Shown here one piece after another: positions 10,691-22,509 of a stretch of 64,000 nucleotides of DNA (its first letter is position 1; each line of letters opens with the position of its first letter). Where the stretch lies: the NCBI GenBank assembly GCA_029204225.1, contig CM055100.1, positions 48,469,252 through 48,533,251 of the forward strand, given 5' to 3'. The notes beneath the pieces are model-generated. The model worked only from the letters and a program-made list of their open reading frames with translations, was not told where the DNA came from and made no database searches. The position numbers were made by a program, and so were the translations under genes. This DNA is from Diphasiastrum complanatum. Lineage: Eukaryota > Streptophyta > Lycopodiopsida > Lycopodiales > Lycopodiaceae.

Positions 10691-12216
10691 CGGAAATCGC
10701 GCATTTTGTTGTGGTGCTTCTTCTCGTGAATGTAACATTTCCCAAGACTGCTATATACATTGTGATGAGAATGTTTGTTATGCAAGTGGATATGATTTGA
10801 AGCATAGAGAGACTGCTTTTAATAGATGTGATAAAAGCAATGGCACTAAGTTTGATGGTGATGGCAACCCATAGGATGGTGGTTCCACTAATTCTGTTGA
10901 TGGTGACATGATTGGCCAACTAGATAACATGACTAGTCTTGTAGATCGGGTTGATTTTTCGATCCAAGTTGGATGAGTTCCATTGGTAGGATCAAAGATG
11001 TGTTTTTTTAGCAAGCAAGAAGGAATGTGTCTTGGGAGGGTCTACTTCAGGCACACATGACAACACAAGCAAGATAAAAGAACTCTATACACGAACAAGA
11101 AGACAAGGTAAGGAAGATCATGAGATGAATCTTTTATAGATTCATAGGTTGATCTTACTTTGAATCAAAATTTCGATAAAAAAAACTCTTTGATATTTTT
11201 ACATGTGAACCAGTCTTAGGAAGATTCATTTGCATCAAAGAAGGTTTATCTCTAATATGGTTGCATGAAGAAGTTGAAAGTCATAATACGTCTTTGTTAT
11301 GTGATTATAAAGGAACTTTATTTAAAAGATTTTGGAAAGACAAAGCATCAAAACTCAAGTATCTAACATTGGTGGTGATTAGGTTTGCAACAAGTTTCTC
11401 AACATATGTAGCACAAATGGAAAGCAACTCCCACCAACCTCAACATTACTTTTAGATGGGATAGATGAGAGAAAATGTAGAACAAGCTTTGTGTTTGTAC
11501 ATTTGCCTTGCGTTGGTGATGGCCATTGATTGTGCTAAGATTGTTGAGAATAGATTGTCAAGTGAGGCCTTAGATGACATTCGATCACATGTTTCATTGT
11601 TTGAAAGCAAAACGAATGTAGGTTTTTTGAGTGATTTTGCTAGAAATTGTCTTTGTCACACACTTTATCTAGGGATGACGTGAGATCTATGAAATTTGTT
11701 TTTATAGGATGTAATGGCAATATTAAGAGAGAAATAAGTGTGGTTAAAAAAAAGAAAAAGGCGAGGGGCATACTCACGAGTGGAGAGAAAATAAGCAAAG
11801 AATATGAGAGGAAATGTAGTATATCTATAAGTCCAAGTCTTGTTGATATTCAAGATGCTTATGATGTTGAATCATTAGCATATCCATCACCTAATGTAAG
11901 GAGTGCACCTAGGGAGAGTAGTTCTACTAATATTATTTTGGTGACTTCTATTGTTGAGTATTCACTTGCAAGGTGTTGGAAGGATCTTGGTGTGTGTCAA
12001 GAAATGGAAAATCTCATCATGGATCTTGGTGGTAATCAAGATTTGATGGATTTGATCATCAATGGCAAGAAGGGACTAGAGCTAGCAGCCAATGATTTGT
12101 ATGCATGGCATGATGGTACTTTATCCACTCTCAAGTGCATTTGGAGCATTTCTACTCTTGGGTTCATTTGGACATCGTTTTTCATTTACTGTTATAAAAT
12201 CCTACTTTATGCATGA
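10691..12216 (+). pseudogene. unrecognised protein remnant
   Basis: Several plus-strand frames have protein-like composition. A Cys-rich stretch (CCGASSRECNISQDC) near 10700 is followed by HEEVESHNTSLLCDYKG near 11265, then SEALDDIRSHVSLFESKTN near 11550. A 189-residue frame at 11647-12216 includes IVEYSLARCWKDLGVCQEME and a hydrophobic end. Stops and frame changes separate the pieces. I do not recognise a family; it could be a decayed host gene or transposase. Copia sequence starts to its right at 12518. Confidence 0.25.
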
Positions 12217-12279
12217 TTGTGAGTCTAACACTTCTTCATTGGCTTATGCATGATTGTGAGTCTAACACTTCTTCATGGC
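12206..12279. repeat. 37-bp tandem duplication
   Basis: A 37-bp unit containing TTATGCATGATTGTGAGTCT is present twice, back to back (12206-12242 and 12243-12279), with only a few differences. It overlaps the end of the unrecognised frame. Confidence 0.85.
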
Positions 12280-12517
12280 TTATGAGATTGATAAGCTTGA
12301 GGGGAATACACTATCTCAAATTTTTTATGTGCATTTGACTTTGAAAGAAAAGTCATAAGAATGAAAGTTGATTATATTTTTATAGTTGGTATGAATGGTG
12401 GTTCTTTTATCTACTTGCTCTTAGGTGCTTGGAAGTGAATTTTCATTGAAGAAGTCTTATCTTGGTTGTAGTAAGCATGTATGATGTTAGATTGGCTTTG
12501 TTGTATTAGAGGGAGAA

Positions 12518-13246
12518 TGTGAAAGATTATGCAAATGCCAACTTAGGCCAACATTGCAAATGTTAACTTAGGCCGCATTATTGTCAAAAATCAGAATAAT
12601 GGACTCATTTTGATCTACAAAAGATCAATAAGAGTGATTGGCAACTTGGAATGTTGATCAATCTTCAAACTAGCATCCAAATCTAGCTTTTACTTGACAA
12701 TTTCTACACATCCAAGCAAGAACAACCAAAGACAATGATCAAATAGCTTCACACGTGTGAAGTATAGCAAGTGTACGGCCTACTAATAGCAAATAAGTTT
12801 ACTTATCAGATCCTAAGCATTCATCCACAAAGAACTTGCTTAATAGAGTGAAAACACCAAGATTGCTCCCAAATCAATGTTTCTCATCATAACCTTCAAA
12901 TGGATCCATCATGGATCAAGTACACAATCATCAAAATCTCTCTCTAGGCTTCCCCAACACGTGTAGGACATCTCATTGTACTCACCCATATCCACTTTAG
13001 ATAAGATCCTTTTAATTTTGCCACATCACCATTGGTGGTTAGTGTTGACCTTCTAGATTCCTACAATCTAGGAGATAACTCCTACAATTTAGGAGATTTG
13101 ATATTTTCACTCAAATAAAATCTAAGTACAATATATCCGAATATTATGAATGACGTTTCACACGCATGGACAGGTCCTCAGACGTGTGGATCCATGTAGA
13201 TATCAAACTACTTACAATTACAAGGTAAAAATTGTAAATTCTAACA
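12518..13246 (-). mobile_element. probable 3' LTR of copia element 1
   Basis: On the minus strand the segment starts TGTTAGAATTTAC at 13246, just after the RNase H end, and ends ATCTTTCACA at 12518. It is 729 bp with TG..CA ends. The border with coding sequence supports the start. The other end is inferred from the CA and from the change in sequence character. No 5' LTR of the same sequence was found in the window. Confidence 0.5.
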
Positions 13247-13289
13247 CTCGTCAATTTTTAGTTTGATACATCTATGGTACATTTATCTA

Positions 13290-14754
13290 CAACACCTAAG
13301 GTTGATCTTAACTTGATAAATGAAGCCTTTGGCAAGGCTTTAGTGAGTAGATTAGCAAGGCAATCTTAAGAAGATACATGTTGCAACTTGATCTCTTTTG
13401 CTTGAACCTTTTCCCTCACAAAATGGTGAACAATCTCTATGTGCTTGCTCCTTGCATGGAATGTGGGATTGGTTGCTAATGGTTGGCTTGATTGGTTGTC
13501 ACAATACCAATAGCCTCTTTAACCACAAGACCTCCTTGGTTGTTGATGTTAAGGCCTTGTATTCCGACTAGGTTGAAAATAGAGATATTGTGTCTTGCTT
13601 TTTGGAAAGCCAAGACGTTATGCCATCACAAAGGAAGGTAGCAAAAGCACTTGTGGACTTCCTATCCACCTTATCACCTGCAAAATCAGCATCCGAATAT
13701 GCCCTCAAAGCAAGGTTGGATCTATGATACAAAATGCCAAAGTTCTTGTTGGCCGAGATGTACCTCAACACCCTTTTAGCATTTTTCCAATGACAAACCA
13801 ATGGATTTTGCATAGATTGTCTAAGCTTACCAACACTATAACTTAGATCAGGTCTAGTTATAGTAAGATAGATTAGGAAGCCTATAAGCCTTCTATATAA
13901 TGTGATGTCCTCAAAGGATGCTTCATCATCACCATTAGAGACTTTCACATTTTGATCCATAATAGGAGTATCTACTCCTTTACAATCTTTCATTTCAAAT
14001 TTCTCTAAGAAGATGCATACTTGGATTGACAAACAAAACTCAAATCCTTGCCTCTTGATACTTCTATGCCTAGTATGAAATGAAGAACACCAAGATCCAC
14101 CATCTTGAACTCTCTAGACAATGTTATTTTCACTTCTTTTATACCATCATGATCATTACCACTACGGATAATGTCATCTACATACAAAATAAGAATGATG
14201 ACTTTACCATCATTAAATCTTAAGTACAAAGAAGGATCATAAGCACTTACAACAAAATTAATAGAGTTTAAGAAGGCATTCAACCTAGAGTACCAAGCTC
14301 TAGGTGCTTGCTTAAGCCCATAAAGGCTTCTTTGCAACAAACAAACTTTTTCTTCTTGATCTTCCTTGAAGAAGCCCTCGGATTGCCTCATGAAGATCTC
14401 TTTTCCAAATAGCCATTTAAAGGCATTAGTCACATCAAGTTGAAAAAGAGTCCAATTGAAAGTAGTTGCAAGTGAAGTGATCAATCTTATAGAAACTAGT
14501 TTAGCAACAAGAGCAAAAGTTTCATCAAAATATACTCCCGTGGTTTGCAAGAACCCTTTTGCCACTAGCCTTGCTTTATATTTGTTGATGCTTTCATCTT
14601 GGTTGTACTTCAATCTATAGATCCATTTGCACTCAAGTGGTCTTCTTCTATGAGGAAGATTCACAAGCTTCCATGTATGATTCTCCATAAGAGCATCATA
14701 CTCTTTTTGCATGGCATCTCTCCATTCATGTGACTCCATAGCATCTTCAAGCAA
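13290..14754 (-). pseudogene. copia reverse transcriptase-RNase H (element 1)
   Basis: The minus strand encodes the copia RT: SHEWRDAMQKEYDALMENHT, CKWIYRLKYN, the KARLVAKGF block, ALYGLKQAP-type (SLYGLKQAPRAWYSRL) and the catalytic YVDD (LYVDDIIRSGN). RNase H follows: IGFLIYLTITRPDLSYSVG, HWKNAKRVLRYI, YSDADFAGD, RKSTSAF and a TKALPKASFIKLRSTL end near 13300. RT copies element RNA into DNA and RNase H removes the template. A frameshift near 14030 splits RT from RNase H, and further stops occur at 13560 and beyond. FKWLFGKEIF replaces the usual FLNG.L.EE block. Confidence 0.9.
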
Positions 14755-15815
14755 CTCGGCTCATCAAGCATAGATGTAAGAAAAGTATAAGAGGTAAGAG
14801 AATGAAGATCTTCCCTTTGTTCACCTTTGTCAACATAGGTGAGCCTTGATGGCTCGGCCTTCTTTCTTGTAGATCTTCTTGGAGCTCTCGGGTCTTGAGG
14901 TGGATCCTCAAGATCTTAATCATATGAAGGCTCCTCCTCAAATCTTGCAAGATCCTTGACATAAGAGAGATTAGTAGCACTTTCATTCATCTTGTAATAG
15001 TTACCTTTATCAAATGTAACATCTCTACTCACTAAAATGTTTTTAGTGATAGGATTATAGACTCTATATCCCTTGCTATTTTCACCATAACCAACAAAGA
15101 TTCCTTTCATGGATGTAGGATCATCCTTCTTTCTTGTATCTAATGATTGAAAAACATAGCAAGTAGATCTAAAGATTCTAAGATCTTTTAGATTTGGCTT
15201 CTTACCAAATAGATCCTCATAAGATGTTATGCCTCCAATGGACTTACATGGCAATCTATTACATAAGTAATTTGTACAAATAATGGCCTCTCCCTAAAAT
15301 GACTTAGGTAGAAAATAATCTAGCCTTAAAGCTTTTGCACATTGACAAAGAGTTCTATTCTTTCTCTCGGCTATACCATTTTGTCAAGGACTATATGTAC
15401 ATGTAAGCTCTCTTTTAATACCATTGGATTTACAAAACTCTATCATCCTAGTGGAGATGCACTCTCCACCATTATCACTCCTCAATACTTTTACTTTAGC
15501 ATCAAGTTGATTCTCAACTAGAGTTTTGAAACTTACAAAAGACACAAACATTTTGTTTTTTGGAATCCAAAAGTTCAATCCAAGTGTATCTAGAGTAATC
15601 ATCACTAAAATTAATGCAGGTCCTCCATTAGATTCTTTAGAAAAAGAGTGCACATCATTATGAATGAGATCTAATGACTTAGAAGATCTAGTGGAAGAAT
15701 TAGCAAATGGTAGTTTGTGAGCCTTTGAGAGACTACAAGCCTTACAACTCTTTCCACACTTTGAAAAATGTCTTTGGAAGGACGAGTGCAAGCTCCTTTG
15801 TGCATAGGATCTCAA
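14755..15815 (-). pseudogene. copia integrase (element 1)
   Basis: Minus-strand frames show the zinc-binding CKACSLSKAHKLPF, the first catalytic Asp (LIHNDVHSFSKES), and the second in LRSDNGGECIS. The C-terminal block is GKKPNLKDLRIFRSTCYVFQ, GIFVGYGENSKGYRVYNP, ILVSRDVTF. The core between the second Asp and the final block has stops and frame changes. The order integrase then RT marks a copia rather than a gypsy element. Confidence 0.85.
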
Positions 15816-16260
15816 TTGATTTGTAGTTGGGGTGGCCCAACCTCTTATGCCAAAGCTCCACTTGTGTAAGCTCCTCCTTAGCCATGTTCACACTTCCAAG
15901 AAATACATTAGCATCAAGCTTAAATAGCCTTTGTTGCTTAAATCCCTTTACAATGCAAGTGTCATTCATCATAATAGAGCAAACACCTTGCTTAAAATAG
16001 ACATCGAAACCATCATCCATCAATTGTCCTACACTAAGCAAACTCTTAGTAAGTGTAGGAACATAGAGTACATTTTGAAGATCTACTCTTTTAGAGAATC
16101 CAAGACTTAAGAGAATAGTTCCCACTCCATCTATTCTACATTCTTGATCACTTGCTGTTAGAATAGACTTTTTACAACCTACAAAAGGTACAAGAGTTGA
16201 GAAGAAATTCTTTTGGAAAGTCATGTGGGAACTAGCCCCACTATCAATCCACTATGTGTC
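15816..16260 (-). pseudogene. copia protease and pre-integrase region (element 1)
   Basis: The protease site reads WIDSGASSHMTFQKNF across the end of this segment, with the catalytic DSG intact and a stop just upstream. IDGVGTILLSLG and LYVPTLTKSLLSVGQL follow, then the pre-integrase block ELWHKRLGHPNYKSIEIL containing the His pair of the integrase zinc finger. Confidence 0.85.
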
Positions 16261-16735
16261 ATTGGAGTAGCTCTTGGTTGTTGATGTAGATGCCATCAAG
16301 GATGAATCAACTTCATCCTCATCTTTCTGAAGGGTAAGGTTGTCTTGCTTTCTCTCACCTTGTGCATTCTTCTTTTTGTGGCACTCGGATGCAAAGTGCC
16401 TCTTCTTTCCACAAAAGAAGCACTTTTGTTTGGCCTTGTTCTTCTTTCCACCTTTAGAGCTTGGTGTTTGATCATCACTCTGGTCTCCTTGTGTTGGATC
16501 TTCTTCTTGGACTTTGTCTTGCCTTTGCTTAAAAAGTTGGCCTTCTCATCTCCATCATGTAGCTTCGAGGAACCAATTCTTTGTCTCACATGAAGGATCC
16601 TACTCTCCTTGGCCACAAGCACATTATGGAGCTTGTCAATAGATGGTAGAGAATCTTGAATTGCAAAGCTTTGTACTAGATTGGAGAACTCATCTCCAAG
16701 ACCATTTAGTATGATTTGCACAAGTTCATCATCAT
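16261..16735 (-). pseudogene. copia gag, C-terminal two-thirds (element 1)
   Basis: IILNGLGDEFSNLVQSFAIQ is the end of the gag core (UBN2/retrotran_gag type). A Lys-rich linker follows, then a zinc knuckle in a shifted frame (CFFCGKKRHFASECHKK, CX2CX4HX4C). The N-terminal half is missing: similarity stops at about 16735, where a primer-binding-like site and another LTR begin. Confidence 0.8.
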
Positions 16736-16787
16736 GAATTTTTTTACTAATGATGGATGTCGTAAATCTAAGTGTTAAAAAAAATGA

Positions 16788-16799
16788 GTTCTAATACCA
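16788..16799 (-). other. primer-binding-like site
   Basis: The minus strand reads TGGTATTAGAAC. This is two changes from TGGTATCAGAGC, the initiator-methionine tRNA complement used by most plant copia elements. It directly follows the LTR at 16800-17741. Confidence 0.55.
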
Positions 16800-17741
16800 T
16801 TTTGGAAATCGAGAGTATGAGCTGATATCGGATTAGTAGAGAATGATAGAAACAGAACTCTGATATCATATCGTGATGACTAGCAGTGAAAGCTTGAGTG
16901 AGGACGATTTAGGATCAGAAGCACGTCAGTTAGCAGCAGAAATATTCAAGATGACTGATTCAGATAAGTGCAAATGAACCAATACAATAATGAGACAAAA
17001 TTGCACTCTAATTAATATCAACAATGAGTACAATTGCTCGAAGTGATAACTTCAGCGTGTTCATTGAGTGTAGTAACACTGGCAAGAAGAATTCTTCTTT
17101 TGAGAAGATTGATTAGTAATAAGTGTGTTCTCAGTTGATTCTATATTACAAAATATCTACTTGCTAAATATCTTTTTTTGTTAAATATCTGTTATCTGCT
17201 ATTTATTACAATCGCCTTGTAACAATAAATGTATGTACAATAGTTGGTGAACTGCCATAAAGTCTTCTAACAGTATATTTGGATTGATTTTTTCCTGATA
17301 AAAAAAAGTCGGTTAGTTGATGCTTGGTGAAAACGTCGATGTCAAGAGAATCGAGTACATTGATGTTGAGTAAGTCGAGGTTGAACATATATATGTACAT
17401 GAGATGTTTGAATTGTAAGTTAGGCACTTCGATGTCGAAGTTGATGGAGTCAGTTTAGTGCATTTGATGAAGAAGTCGAAGTCGAGTATATACATTACAG
17501 AAGTCGAAGTCGGACTTTGGACTTCGATGACTTCGGAGACTTCGAAGTCGATTGAGTCGGATTTTGCAAAAGTCTCGAAGTGCAAAAATTTCGAAGGTGT
17601 GAAAAATGGGAAGGTGCTTCAAAAGATGTGAAGGTGCGAAAAATGTGAAGGTCCAAAAAATGTGAAGTTGGACTTCGGCAGGGGGATTTTTTGGAATGCT
17701 CATTATTGAATGGATTTGAGGCTGAGTATATAAATCCAACA
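16800..17741 (-). mobile_element. copia LTR shared between two coding blocks
   Basis: On the minus strand it starts TGTTGGATTTATATACTCAG at 17741, just after the polypurine run AAGCGGGAG. It runs to the primer-binding-like site at 16799, about 942 bp. The start shares CTCAGCCTCAAATCCATTC with the LTR at 32653, so they belong to one family. The LTR therefore has RNase H upstream and a primer site plus gag downstream. This is expected for tandem elements sharing an LTR, or for recombination between copies. Confidence 0.7.
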
Positions 17742-17748
17742 CTCCCGC

Positions 17749-18557
17749 TTAATGTGGATCCTGAAAAACTTCGATTTTCAGATTTAACATGTCGTTAAAT
17801 CTGAGATGTTGCTCCTTTGATAGAGCCTTTGTGAAGTAATCTACTGCCATAAGATTTGTCCTACAGTAAACCAGTGACACTTTCTCTCTAAGATAATGAT
17901 ACCTGATTTCGACATGTTTGCTTCGAGAGTGAAATCTCGGATTTAGAGATAGTGCTACTGTGCTTTGATTGTCACAATAAATAGTCGTTGGATGCTGTGC
18001 AAGGTTGATATCTGCAAGCATGTGCCTTAGCCAAATTGCCTCCTTGGTAGCATTCATGGTAGCTATGTATTCTGATTCGGTTGATGATAATACTACTGAG
18101 GTCTGCTTTCGGCTGTTCCGAGAGATTGGGCCTTGGTTGTATAAAAATACGAATCCAGAAGTTCTTCTGGTATTGATATCTGATCTGCATATGTGTATCC
18201 TTTGAGAATATTGGCAGATTGGCTGCCATAACAGATGCTGAGATGTTTAGTTGCTTAGATGTATTTCATGACTTTCATAAGCGCTTTCCAATGGGTTAGA
18301 CTTGGATTTGATAGGAACTAGGTGAGTGAACTGATCGAGTATGCAAGGTCTGGTCGAAAGCATAGCATCACATACATCAGTGAGCCAATAATGGAGTGAA
18401 ATGGATATTGTTTCATTTCCTCCTTTTCTGCCTCTGTTTGAGGAAATTGTTCATTTGAAAGCTTTAGACTAGGGTCGAGTGGAAAGTGACTCGATTTGCA
18501 GCTGGCCATTCCATACTTTTCCAGCACATTGGTGAGATATCTTTGCTGACTGATCAA
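17749..18557 (-). pseudogene. copia RT end and RNase H (element 2)
   Basis: Starting at the junction near 18557, minus frames read ISQQRYLTNVLEKYGM, IIGSLMYVMLCFRPDLAYSI, then (after stops) KEAIWLRHMLADI, YCDNQSTVALSLNP, SKHVEIRYHYLREKV and DYFTKALSKEQHLRF. These are the end of RT and a fairly complete RNase H end, stopping just before the LTR. The RT catalytic core is missing: the sequence upstream is integrase linker of another element. Confidence 0.85.
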
Positions 18558-18559
18558 AA

Positions 18560-19640
18560 TCAGTTTTCTGGGTCGAATTTCCTTGATGTTCTCCTTGGCT
18601 TTTGACTTGATGAAGGTCCATCATCATCACCATCCAAAGTAGGATCCTTTACATCAACATCAAGAATGTTAGATCCATCCACACCTTTATCAATCATGCT
18701 TGAAGACACTTTTGGAATGTTCCCCTCATCAAAGATAACATCTCTACCAACAATCATTTTGTTAGTAGAAGGATTGTAAACCTTGAAGGCTTTACTCACC
18801 TCACTATATTCAACAAAAAATACCTCTTCTTGAAGATGGATCTTCCTTGATCCTATCATCAGGAGTAATGTTGACATAACATGTGCATCCAAAGGTTCAT
18901 AGAAAGTTGACACTCGACTTCCTCTTGAATAGCATCTCAAAAGGTGTCCTCCCATCCAAAATAGCACTCGACCACCTATTGCGCAAGATATTGGCACACA
19001 ACAAAGCTTGATCCCAAAATTGTTTGTTAAGATTAGCACTTAACCTCATGGCTTTGGCACTTTCACATAAAGTCCTATTCTTCCTTTCAGCCACTCCATT
19101 TTATTGTGGGGTCCTTGATGTTGTGTACTCTTTCTTGATCCCATGCTTATCACAAAAGGCCTTGAACTTGGTAGATATGTACTCACCACCATTGTCACTT
19201 CTTAAGCACTTGATCCTTGTGAAAAATTGGTTCTCCCTTGCATTCTTGAACTTAACAAAGACATCATACACTTCATCTTTGCTCTTTAGTAGATAGATCC
19301 AACAAAATCTACTAAAATTATCAATGAATGTTACATGCATCTTAGCTCCACTATTGCTAATTGTAGTAAATCCATGAATATCCGAATGTACAAGTTGAAA
19401 AGGCTTTGTAGATCTAGTATAAGTTAGTCTATGTGACTTAGACAAAGCACAAGACTCACAAACATGTTTGATGCCACTTAAAAAACTTGGAAGACCTATC
19501 ACAACCTTCTTCCTAGCCATTACCTCCAATGACTTGAAGTTTAGGTGTCTCATCCTTCTATGCCAAACCTCTTGAATAGGTATTTGCTCCCTTGCAACAC
19601 ATCCAACTTGGTTAGCAATAACACAAACATATAGTTTGAA
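18560..19640 (-). pseudogene. copia integrase (element 3)
   Basis: Minus frames read WHRRMRHLNFKSLEVMARKK, CESCALSKSHRL (zinc Cys pair), LVHSDIHG (first Asp), FIDNFSRFCWIYLLKSKDE, LRSDNGGEYIS (second Asp) and AERKNRTLCESAKAMRLSAN (Glu region). A short C-terminal block KAFKVYNPSTNKMIVGRDVI precedes a Ser/Arg linker. It is more complete than the other integrases here but has several frameshifts (near 19100 and 18900). It joins abruptly to the RT end of element 2 near 18557. Confidence 0.88.
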
Positions 19641-20840
19641 CAACTTTCATTGTCTTTTACCTTTTCCAATCAAGATATCCTTCCTTTTGGTCATAGAAGC
19701 ATCTCCATTAAACTCCACCTTGAGGCCTTTACTTAGCATTTGGCTCTCACTAAGCAAATTCTCAGTAATAGATGGAATAAACAAGACATCCTCCAAATGA
19801 ACATTCCTATTTGTAGAGTGAGAAACGAGAATTGTGCCAATCCCTTTGATTGCACACTCACCATCATTGACCACGTAGATCACCTCTTGTCGTCTCCATA
19901 TGCCAACAAAGAAGTGAAGTACTCTTTGTGAAAAGTCATGTGTGAGCTTGCTCCACTATCAATCCACCAAGGATCTAGATCTCCATCATTAGCAAGCATA
20001 CATGAAGACATCACAAAAGCATCATCATTTGCATCTTGAATATCCAAATCATCCTCATCAAGAGTAAGATTACCTTGCTTGTCTCCTTGATCTCTCTTCT
20101 TCTTGTAGCACTCACATGCAAAGTGTCCTTTGATGTCACAATAGAAGCACTTGAGCTTTGACCTATTCTTCTTTTTGCCACTTGAAGAAGCATCCACTTG
20201 ATCTTGCTCTTTAGACAACTTACTTTTGGTTTTGCTCTTTGTGAACATAGCATCCCCGTGAAGTGTCGATGTAGATCCACCTCTTGCTTGAAGCTTGTAT
20301 TCTTCATTGATTAAGATCTCTTGAAGATCCATCAAACTTGGCAAAGTCTTTTGAATAGCAATACTTTGAACAATGTTAGCATGAGCATCCAACAAGCCAT
20401 TAAGAATCACTTGAACAAGCTCTACTTTCTTAATGCTTTCATCAATGCAAGCCAACTCATCATTCAATGCTTTCATTCTCAAAACAAAAGTACTTGGGCT
20501 TTTTTCATTCTTTTGCAAACAAGAAAAGATTTGCCTTATTAGAGTCAACACTCTAGAAGTAGACTTGGAATTCATAAAGCTTCTTCAATGAATCCCAAAC
20601 ATCCTTAGATGAAGTACACTTACCAACTTCTTTGAGAAGTTCATTGGTAACATTCATCTTGATAATGTGTAGAGCCCTTTTGGCCCTCTTATCATACCTC
20701 ACTTGCTCTTGTTGTATTGTTGGTCTCTCCTCCAAACCTACAACAATATCCAAAACATCATTCATCTCAAGAATTGATTCCATCCTCACTTTCCACAATA
20801 AATAGTTACTTGAGGTAAGCCTATCATTGGCTTCCAACAT
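19641..20840 (-). pseudogene. copia gag and protease (element 3)
   Basis: The gag starts MLEANDRLTSSNYLLWKVRM at 20840, the usual copia gag N-terminus (LTSSNY..W). Next are SSKDVWDSLKKLYE, then, after a frameshift near 20560, LRMKALNDELACIDESIKK, VILNGLLDAHANIVQSIAIQ and a perfect zinc knuckle CFYCDIKGHFACECYKKK. The protease site WWIDSGASSHMTFHKEYF is intact. Then come IKGIGTILVSHS and a LSESQMLSKGLKVEF block. Apart from the frameshift the gag is well preserved. Confidence 0.9.
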
Positions 20841-21427
20841 GACTCCAATTGAAGTTCTTTTTCAATATGTTTCAATACACAAAGCATTCCTTTGAACAAC
20901 AACAAATGTTTTCAAAATAACTCACAAAGATTTGAAACTATCTCAAAAATTCTCTTCTAGCAATTATACCAAGCAAATCAACACATAGAATCATGGAATC
21001 TTGATCAACCTATGATCTATCCTCAATCTAATGACTTTTGCCACTTTCTAAGATTTAAACACACTCAAATGAAGTTCAGCAACGTCACTATCTAGAGATC
21101 CAGTCAAAATTAAGGTTTTGACAAAATCACAAAAAATTGACTATTCCAAATCTACATGCAAATGTTGACAATTTGATATGCAATCCATTAGCCACCACTA
21201 CGGCCGATCTAATGATCCAAAAATTGGCCAAATCCAGTATGTGAAATCAAAAATCAGAATTGATCAAGTTTGTAAACCTATATAGGATTTTGATCTACAA
21301 AAGATCTAATCTACAAAAGCAAAAGAACTCGATTTTGGTGTAGAATCCCCTCTAGCATGTTCTAGCCTTGATATCTTCACTAAATCATTGATAGATCTGA
21401 TTTCCTTCTTCATAACCTAAAACACAA
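20841..21427 (-). other. leader of copia element 3
   Basis: Untranslated stretch between the primer-binding site (21428-21439) and the gag start at 20840. No ORF domain is visible. It contains GATCTACAAAAGATC-like words also seen near 12610. Confidence 0.5.
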
Positions 21428-21439
21428 GCTCCGATACCA
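21428..21439 (-). other. primer-binding site
   Basis: The minus strand reads TGGTATCGGAGC, one change from the initiator-methionine tRNA complement. It sits between LTR and leader of copia element 3. Confidence 0.75.
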
Positions 21440-21903
21440 TTAAAGGATTTCAGATCATTGATGATCCAATCCATGTCCCTAATCTTTGGTTACAAAAGAA
21501 GAAAATCCTACCAATGTCACCAATGTAGAAAAATCAGCATCTACACACAAAATGAGATGCAAATTCTAATAGAACTTGATCAAATATGAATCAAATGACG
21601 AATTATTTTTGCTTTTCGTAAAAAACAAGCAAGCTATTGTATTTCACACGTGTGGATCCAAAAATAACAAATATAGATCATTCTACACATAGAATTGCAT
21701 GCAATCACAAGTATAGTGCACCAATGGATAATAGAACCCAAGAGAACCGTGTATAAGCATGAAATGAGATAGAGAAGAGAGAAGATGTGTCTCTCCACGA
21801 GTTTCCTCCTTTTATAATAGGTCCAAAACCTATTTGGCCACTTGGCTTTCCTTCCAAAATGCTAACTCTACTATTTTTGGGTCTAGATTCAAAGTACCCA
21901 ACA
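21440..21903 (-). mobile_element. probable 5' LTR of copia element 3
   Basis: The segment lies directly upstream of the primer-binding site. On the minus strand it starts TGTTGGGTACTTTG at 21903 and contains TTATAAAAGGAGG near 21815, a good TATA box. The right boundary is set by the primer site, although the usual CA end is not visible. It does not match the LTRs at 12518 or 16800, so elements 1, 2 and 3 are different families. Confidence 0.55.
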
Positions 21904-22084
21904 TTTAAATTTGAATATACTCAAACTCGTCTTCTAACTGTCCCACACTTTTAAAAAGTGTTTATTCAAATGAAATTTAGACTAATGAACTTTGAAATTT
22001 CAAATCTAAGTCTAAAACAAAGTTGGCCTCAATTTGCCAAATATGAAAATATAGCAAATATGATCAAACTAGTTGAATCTTTTA

Positions 22085-22155
22085 TATAAGATGCAACTTC
22101 TTTAAGAAGTTTATTACTAACATTCATTTTAAGACAATGTAATGCTAGGCACATT
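22085..22155 (-). pseudogene. small copia gag fragment
   Basis: The minus strand reads LKMNVSNKLLKEVASYI, closely resembling IKMNVTNELLKEVGK in the gag at 20553-20840. An isolated scrap of a related element. Confidence 0.6.
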
Positions 22156-22236
22156 TATTACATTTTATTGACTACATTTATCAATGTCTTATCTTGACCT
22201 TTGGTGACAATGTAAGGTTAGAATTAGAGATGTAAT

Positions 22237-22413
22237 GTGCACATTAAGCAAGGGTTTGGAGAAGAAACTTTTCTACATACTTTATGTAAACATGGCTTAA
22301 TCCATTCATTTTAATTATTAGAATAGAGATATTATTTCTTTGCAACGTGCACACTAAGCAAGGGTTTGGAGAAAAAACTTCTCTCCATACTTTTTGTAAA
22401 CATGGCTTAATCC
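22237..22413. repeat. 67-bp direct repeat
   Basis: A unit beginning GTGCACATTAAGCAAGGG and ending GGCTTAATCC is present at 22237-22303 and 22347-22413 with a few substitutions, separated by 43 bp. Confidence 0.9.
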
Positions 22414-22509
22414 TAGGAATATTATTTTTTTCTAGGAGAGGATGAGTCTATTGCTTCATGAGCTAGTATTGTGATCTTTGTTATCTACCTTGTATGAGCA
22501 CATGAATAC

